Origin: Plesiocystis pacifica SIR-1
GTDB taxonomy: Bacteria > Myxococcota_A > Polyangia > Nannocystales > Nannocystaceae
Direction of reading: 5' to 3'
NCBI RefSeq assembly: GCF_000170895.1
Contig: NZ_ABCS01000077.1
Coordinates: forward strand, 1 to 48,272
DNA length: 48,272 nucleotides
Part shown: in pieces, positions 45,114 through 48,272 of the stretch
How positions within the stretch are numbered: the stretch's first letter is position 1
Layout: every line of letters begins with the position of its first letter
Position numbers and translations under genes: made by a program
The notes under the pieces: generated by a model
Databases searched by the model: none
The model's input: the letters and a program-made list of their open reading frames with translations, nothing else
Told to the model about the DNA's origin: nothing

Positions 45114-45411
45114 TCGCCTGTTGGGCCCCAACTCGAATGTTCTGGCTCAAAGTTTATCCTGCACCGACCCGCAGCACCTCGATTGGCTCAGCTTCTATCC
45201 CCAATAATTGACGGTATACGGCGATTTCAGGCGATTCGCGCCGAAAACTCCCGCCCGCGCGAGCGCGGAAGGATCACCGAGCGGCTTCGCGCGCTGCGAT
45301 GTTCACGCCGGATCGCGGGGGGTGCGCATCCCCTCTCGAGGGGCAGGGCGCGCTCAGCGTCAAGAACTGTTTCTTGGACCAACAATTGTCACTAAGCGCA
45401 GTTCGACTCGA
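45114..45411. other. Intergenic region downstream of the AAA+ ATPase gene
   Basis: About 300 bases, AT-richer near 45130-45220 and GC-rich after that. A palindromic hairpin (CCCCT/AGGGG around CTCG, near 45329-45342) could end the eCIS transcript. No coding bias. Confidence 0.45.
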
Positions 45412-46902
45412 TCACAGCCCCTTGCCCTCTTTCTTGAGCTCCCGCCGAATCGCCTTGCGCATCCGCGCCTCGTCGATCACCTGCCCATCTCCCGCGATCG
45501 ACTCGAGGCAAACCTGGCGCACGACATTCATGATCGCCCCGCCGCTGAGCTCGTACTCCCGCGCGATCGCGTGGAAGTCGACGCCCTCCACGGGCGCCCG
45601 CTCGGGGAAGGCCTTGCGCCACAGCGAGAGCCGCTCTTCCGGCCGCGGCGTGGGGAAGTAGATCACCGACTCGAAGCGCCGCGTGAACGCGTCGTCGAGG
45701 TTCTCCGGCAGGTTCGAGGCCAGGATGGTCACGCCGTCGAAGCTCTCGATGCGCTGCAGCAAGTAGGCGACCTCCTGGTTGGCGTAGCGGTCGTGGGAGT
45801 CCTTGGTCTCCCCGCGCTTGCCGAACAGCGCGTCGGCCTCGTCGAAGAACAAGATCCACCCGCGCCGCTCCGCCCGGTCGAACACCCGCGCGAGGTTCTT
45901 CTCGGTCTCGCCGATGTACTTCGACACGATCATCGATAGATCGATGCGGTAGACCTCCCGCCCCGTGGACGCGCCGAGCAGCGCCGCCGTCATGCTCTTG
46001 CCGGTCCCGGGCGGGCCGTGAAAGAGCACCCGCAGGCCCGGGCGCAGCTTGCGGACCATGCCCCAGTCGTAGAGCAGGGTCTCGCCGTGGTCGAGCCAGG
46101 TCATCACCCCGTCGACCTGCCGGCGGGTGACCGGATGCAAGACCAGGTCGTCCCAGCTCAGCGGCGTCTCGAGCCGCCGCGCGGGGAAGTCCATGCTCAG
46201 CCGCGGCGGCGGGACCTGGCCCCGGGTGAGCAGCCCGAGGGTGTCCGCCGGCACGCGCATGGGCGCCTGGAGCAGGGGCGGCGGGCGCTCGCCGAGGTCG
46301 ATGGTCAGCAGCTCGTTGCGCGCGAAGGCGTGGTCCGGGCCGAGCAGGTCGACGACGTAGATGCGGCCGAGCAGCTCCCCGCCGTCGAGGACGAAGGCCA
46401 GGGTCTCCCCCGTCGGGACGAAGCGCTCGCTCGGCCCGGAGTTGACCCCGCCGAACTCCGTGAACCGCCGGCCCGTGGCCGAGTTCTTGATCGCAAACAC
46501 GTCGAGGGCCTGGGGCCGGAGCTCGGCGGCCAGGGCCAGGGCCAGGGCCAGGCGCTCGGGGACGTCGAGCTCGAGGGCGCGGACCATCGCCGCGTAGTCG
46601 CTCTCGTTGTCGACGGGCGGCGGCGCGACCGACAGCGGGCTGGGCAGGCCGGGCTTGGGCGCCGCCTCGTTCGAGGCTGCCTCTCCCTCGCTCGGGGCCG
46701 TCTCCGTGTCCTCGGGGGCCGGGCCCTCGGGGGTCTCTCCCTCGCTCGGGGCCGCCTCCGTGTCCTCGGGGGCCTCGGGCTCGCTCGGGGCGGCCTCCCC
46801 CACCGCGCCAAAGTAATGGCGCAAGCGCAGGTCCAACACGACGCTGAGCCAGTCGAGCTCGGCCGCGATCGCGGCGGCGTTCAGGGCGACGCGCGGGTCC
46901 AT
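45412..46902 (-). CDS. eCIS AAA+ ATPase (Afp15-like)
   Basis: 496 residues. An N-terminal domain precedes a Glu/Pro/Ser/Ala-rich linker (about 37-80) and a middle region. The AAA+ core has Walker A GPPGTGKS (296-303), Walker B ILFFDEAD (350-357), the FGKRGETKDSHDRYANQEVA loop typical of the eCIS ATPase, and tandem Arg fingers (FTRRF, about 408-409). In Afp/PVC/MAC-type contractile injection systems this ATPase is encoded at the end of the structural cluster and assists assembly or loading. Its start overlaps the stop of the tape-measure gene (TGATG), which confirms the assignment. It is the last gene of the locus on this side. Confidence 0.92.
   Translation of the reverse strand: MDPRVALNAAAIAAELDWLSVVLDLRLRHYFGAVGEAAPSEPEAPEDTEAAPSEGETPEGPAPEDTETAPSEGEAASNEAAPKPGLPSPLSVAPPPVDNESDYAAMVRALELDVPERLALALALAAELRPQALDVFAIKNSATGRRFTEFGGVNSGPSERFVPTGETLAFVLDGGELLGRIYVVDLLGPDHAFARNELLTIDLGERPPPLLQAPMRVPADTLGLLTRGQVPPPRLSMDFPARRLETPLSWDDLVLHPVTRRQVDGVMTWLDHGETLLYDWGMVRKLRPGLRVLFHGPPGTGKSMTAALLGASTGREVYRIDLSMIVSKYIGETEKNLARVFDRAERRGWILFFDEADALFGKRGETKDSHDRYANQEVAYLLQRIESFDGVTILASNLPENLDDAFTRRFESVIYFPTPRPEERLSLWRKAFPERAPVEGVDFHAIAREYELSGGAIMNVVRQVCLESIAGDGQVIDEARMRKAIRRELKKEGKGL
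46681..46774. repeat. 40-bp direct repeat within the ATPase linker
   Basis: Two copies (46681-46720 and 46735-46774) with one difference, spaced 54 bases (18 codons). They encode the repeated acidic Glu/Pro/Ser/Thr linker of the AAA+ protein and could expand or contract. Confidence 0.8.
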
Positions 46903-48272
46903 CACCACTCCACCCGCAGCGGCTCGGCCATCCAAGGCAGGGACACCCACGACCACGACCACGGCACGCGCGCGAGCAGCAGGTCGTAGGCCTCACCGGC
47001 GACGCGCAGCAGCCACGCCCCGTCCCGGGACACGAGCACGCCGCCGCGGAGCAGGAAGCTCCCGCGCAGGCCGTCGACGCCGCGCAGCCCGAGGCCCTCG
47101 GCGTGGCCGAGCACCGCCTCGAGCAGCCGCTCGCCCTCGTCGAGGAAGGTCGCGGGCAGGGCCTCGGCGAGGCCGTCGGGGTCGAGAGGGGCGTCGGGCT
47201 CGAGGCCGCACAACAGCTTGGGCAGGGTCATGGTGAACTCGGGGGGGTCCTCGGCGTAGGCCGCAGGTCCGCGGGCGAGGGCGTGGAGCAGCCGGGCGCC
47301 GAGGGTCTGGGCCCGGAGGTGCGGGAAGGTGCGGGACTCGGGGTCGACGAGCTCGAGGCGCTGGAGCAGGCGCTCGAGGAAGGGCCATAGCATGACCAGG
47401 CCAGCGTCCTCGACGGCCAGGCCGCCCTGATCGAGGAGCTCGGCCAGGCCTCGGGGGGGGACGCGGCGAGCCGGCGCGGGCTCGCCTCGGTCCGGCGTCG
47501 GGCGGGGGGTGTGGGCCGCGGGCCCTCGTCCCGAGGCTGGGGAGCCCGCGGCCGAGGTCAAGCTCGCGTTGAGCTCGACGAGCAGGGCCTCGCGCCAGGG
47601 CTGAGGGAGCTCGGCGGCCGCGGGCGAGGCCAGCCACTCGAGCTGCCCGCGCAGCGCCGCCGGGGTCGGACGCTGGGCCAGCAGCGCCCGGGCCAGCGCG
47701 AGGATGCTGCGCTGGAGCGCCTCGGGTTGGGCGCTCGCGGGCGGGAGCGCGGGCAGGGTCGAGGCCTCGCTGCCCTCCGAGTCCGCGCGCGCGGCGTGCC
47801 CATCGACGAGCGCCCGGACCAGCCGGCGCAGCGCCGCGCTCACGCCCTGGACCGGCGCCTCCTCCTCTCGGCGCCGACGAAGGTCCTCGCCAGCCGCCGG
47901 GGCTGTCGCCTCCGTCGGCCCCGGACGAGTGGTCGCCTCCGTCGGAGCGCTCGCCCCCGCCCCTTGGGCCTCGGCCGCCGCGCGCTCCCTTGCGCGGACG
48001 GCTCGACTCGCTCGCGCGCCCAGCTGCGGGCTCACGCGCGCCCAGTCCAAAGCCGAGAGCAGCGCCGCCGCCTCTGTCGTCGTCGAGGAGAGCGCGCCCT
48101 CGGTCTCGGCCGCCCCGGCGCCGAAGACCCCCTCGACCACCGCGGCCCCGAGCGCTGCCCGCCCCAGCAGGCCGTGAGCGGCCACCACGTCGGCGACCAT
48201 GTCCAGGCTGCGCCGGACCACCCCCTCCGCCTCGGGGCCGCTCAGGTGGCCACGAGCGGCCTCCTCGACCAC
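46902..48272 (-). CDS. eCIS tape-measure protein (Afp14-like), 5' end outside window
   Basis: At least 456 residues; the frame is open to the window edge, so the N-terminus is missing. The C-terminal half has the family signature in order: VEDAGLVMLWPFLERLLQRL, FTMTLPKLLCGLEPDAPL, LGLRGVDGLRGSFLLRGGVL and the end VPWSWSWVSLPWMAEPLRVEW-type stretch with the closing LPWM...L-x-VEW. Proteins of this family set tail length in extracellular contractile injection systems and cap the tube. The middle is Ala/Glu/Pro-rich. It is coupled to the AAA+ ATPase by a TGATG overlap. The rest of the locus (sheath, tube, baseplate, fibres) should lie beyond the right edge. Confidence 0.9.
   Translation of the reverse strand: MVEEAARGHLSGPEAEGVVRRSLDMVADVVAAHGLLGRAALGAAVVEGVFGAGAAETEGALSSTTTEAAALLSALDWARVSPQLGARASRAVRARERAAAEAQGAGASAPTEATTRPGPTEATAPAAGEDLRRRREEEAPVQGVSAALRRLVRALVDGHAARADSEGSEASTLPALPPASAQPEALQRSILALARALLAQRPTPAALRGQLEWLASPAAAELPQPWREALLVELNASLTSAAGSPASGRGPAAHTPRPTPDRGEPAPARRVPPRGLAELLDQGGLAVEDAGLVMLWPFLERLLQRLELVDPESRTFPHLRAQTLGARLLHALARGPAAYAEDPPEFTMTLPKLLCGLEPDAPLDPDGLAEALPATFLDEGERLLEAVLGHAEGLGLRGVDGLRGSFLLRGGVLVSRDGAWLLRVAGEAYDLLLARVPWSWSWVSLPWMAEPLRVEW

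Overview
The window looks like chromosomal DNA of a myxobacterium (Myxococcota). The best fit is a Nannocystis/Plesiocystis-type lineage, inferred from content and not from a marker gene. The DNA is very GC-rich with almost exclusive G/C at third codon positions. It encodes several eukaryote-like Ser/Thr kinases (one with TPRs), lipoproteins with Glu/Thr/Gly linkers and Cys-rich repeats, an AgmX/PglI-type domain, a HEIGH metalloprotease with a somatomedin-B tail, and parts of a contractile injection system. No rRNA, tRNA or CRISPR array was seen.

Layout. 1-2835: signalling cluster with a frameshifted GAF-PAS sensor (left-truncated), a FIST protein and a GAF-STAS protein. 2846-4621: a tail-anchored unknown and 3-hydroxyacyl-CoA dehydrogenase. 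4787-8493: a cobalamin riboswitch, a BtuB-like TonB-dependent receptor and a translationally coupled propeller-like lipoprotein, resembling the BtuB-BtuG logic of Bacteroidetes. 8636-9847: a secreted protein and a DUF1993 protein. 9872-16241: three Ser/Thr kinases, the last overlapping a double-GNAT acetyltransferase gene. 16362-21494: HEIGH metalloprotease, thioredoxin-reductase-like flavoprotein, AraC regulator, and two head-to-head Cys-rich or lipoprotein-like genes that both lack signal peptides. 21597-25490: YgjP-like metallopeptidase, lipoprotein cytochrome c, AgmX-domain lipoprotein, an unknown lipoprotein and a YkgJ-type Cys-cluster protein. A 163-bp MITE-like element follows.

About 25868-38311 looks like an integrated island. 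A tyrosine recombinase sits at its right end and an 18/20 imperfect direct repeat bounds it. Inside are a three-gene operon of diverged membrane-anchored paralogues, two divergent unknown genes (one tail-anchored), two small exported Cys-rich proteins, a membrane Ser/Thr kinase divergent from an ECF sigma factor, and an atypically low-GC zinc-ribbon membrane protein. I cannot assign this set to a described system; it is the best candidate for something new here.

38512-43601 is the stress/stationary-phase trio prkA, yeaH and spoVR, with prkA divergent from the other two. 43655-45100 holds an Asp/Glu racemase-family protein, a 160-bp inverted-repeat element and a small unknown. 45412-48272 is the end of an extracellular contractile injection system (eCIS) locus: an Afp15-like AAA+ ATPase and the C-terminal part of an Afp14-like tape-measure protein.

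A recurrent feature is a TANNNT -10-like box 6-7 nt before the start codon of many genes, with no Shine-Dalgarno, which suggests leaderless mRNAs. Other genes (spoVR, btuB, the frameshifted sensor) have clear Shine-Dalgarno sequences.
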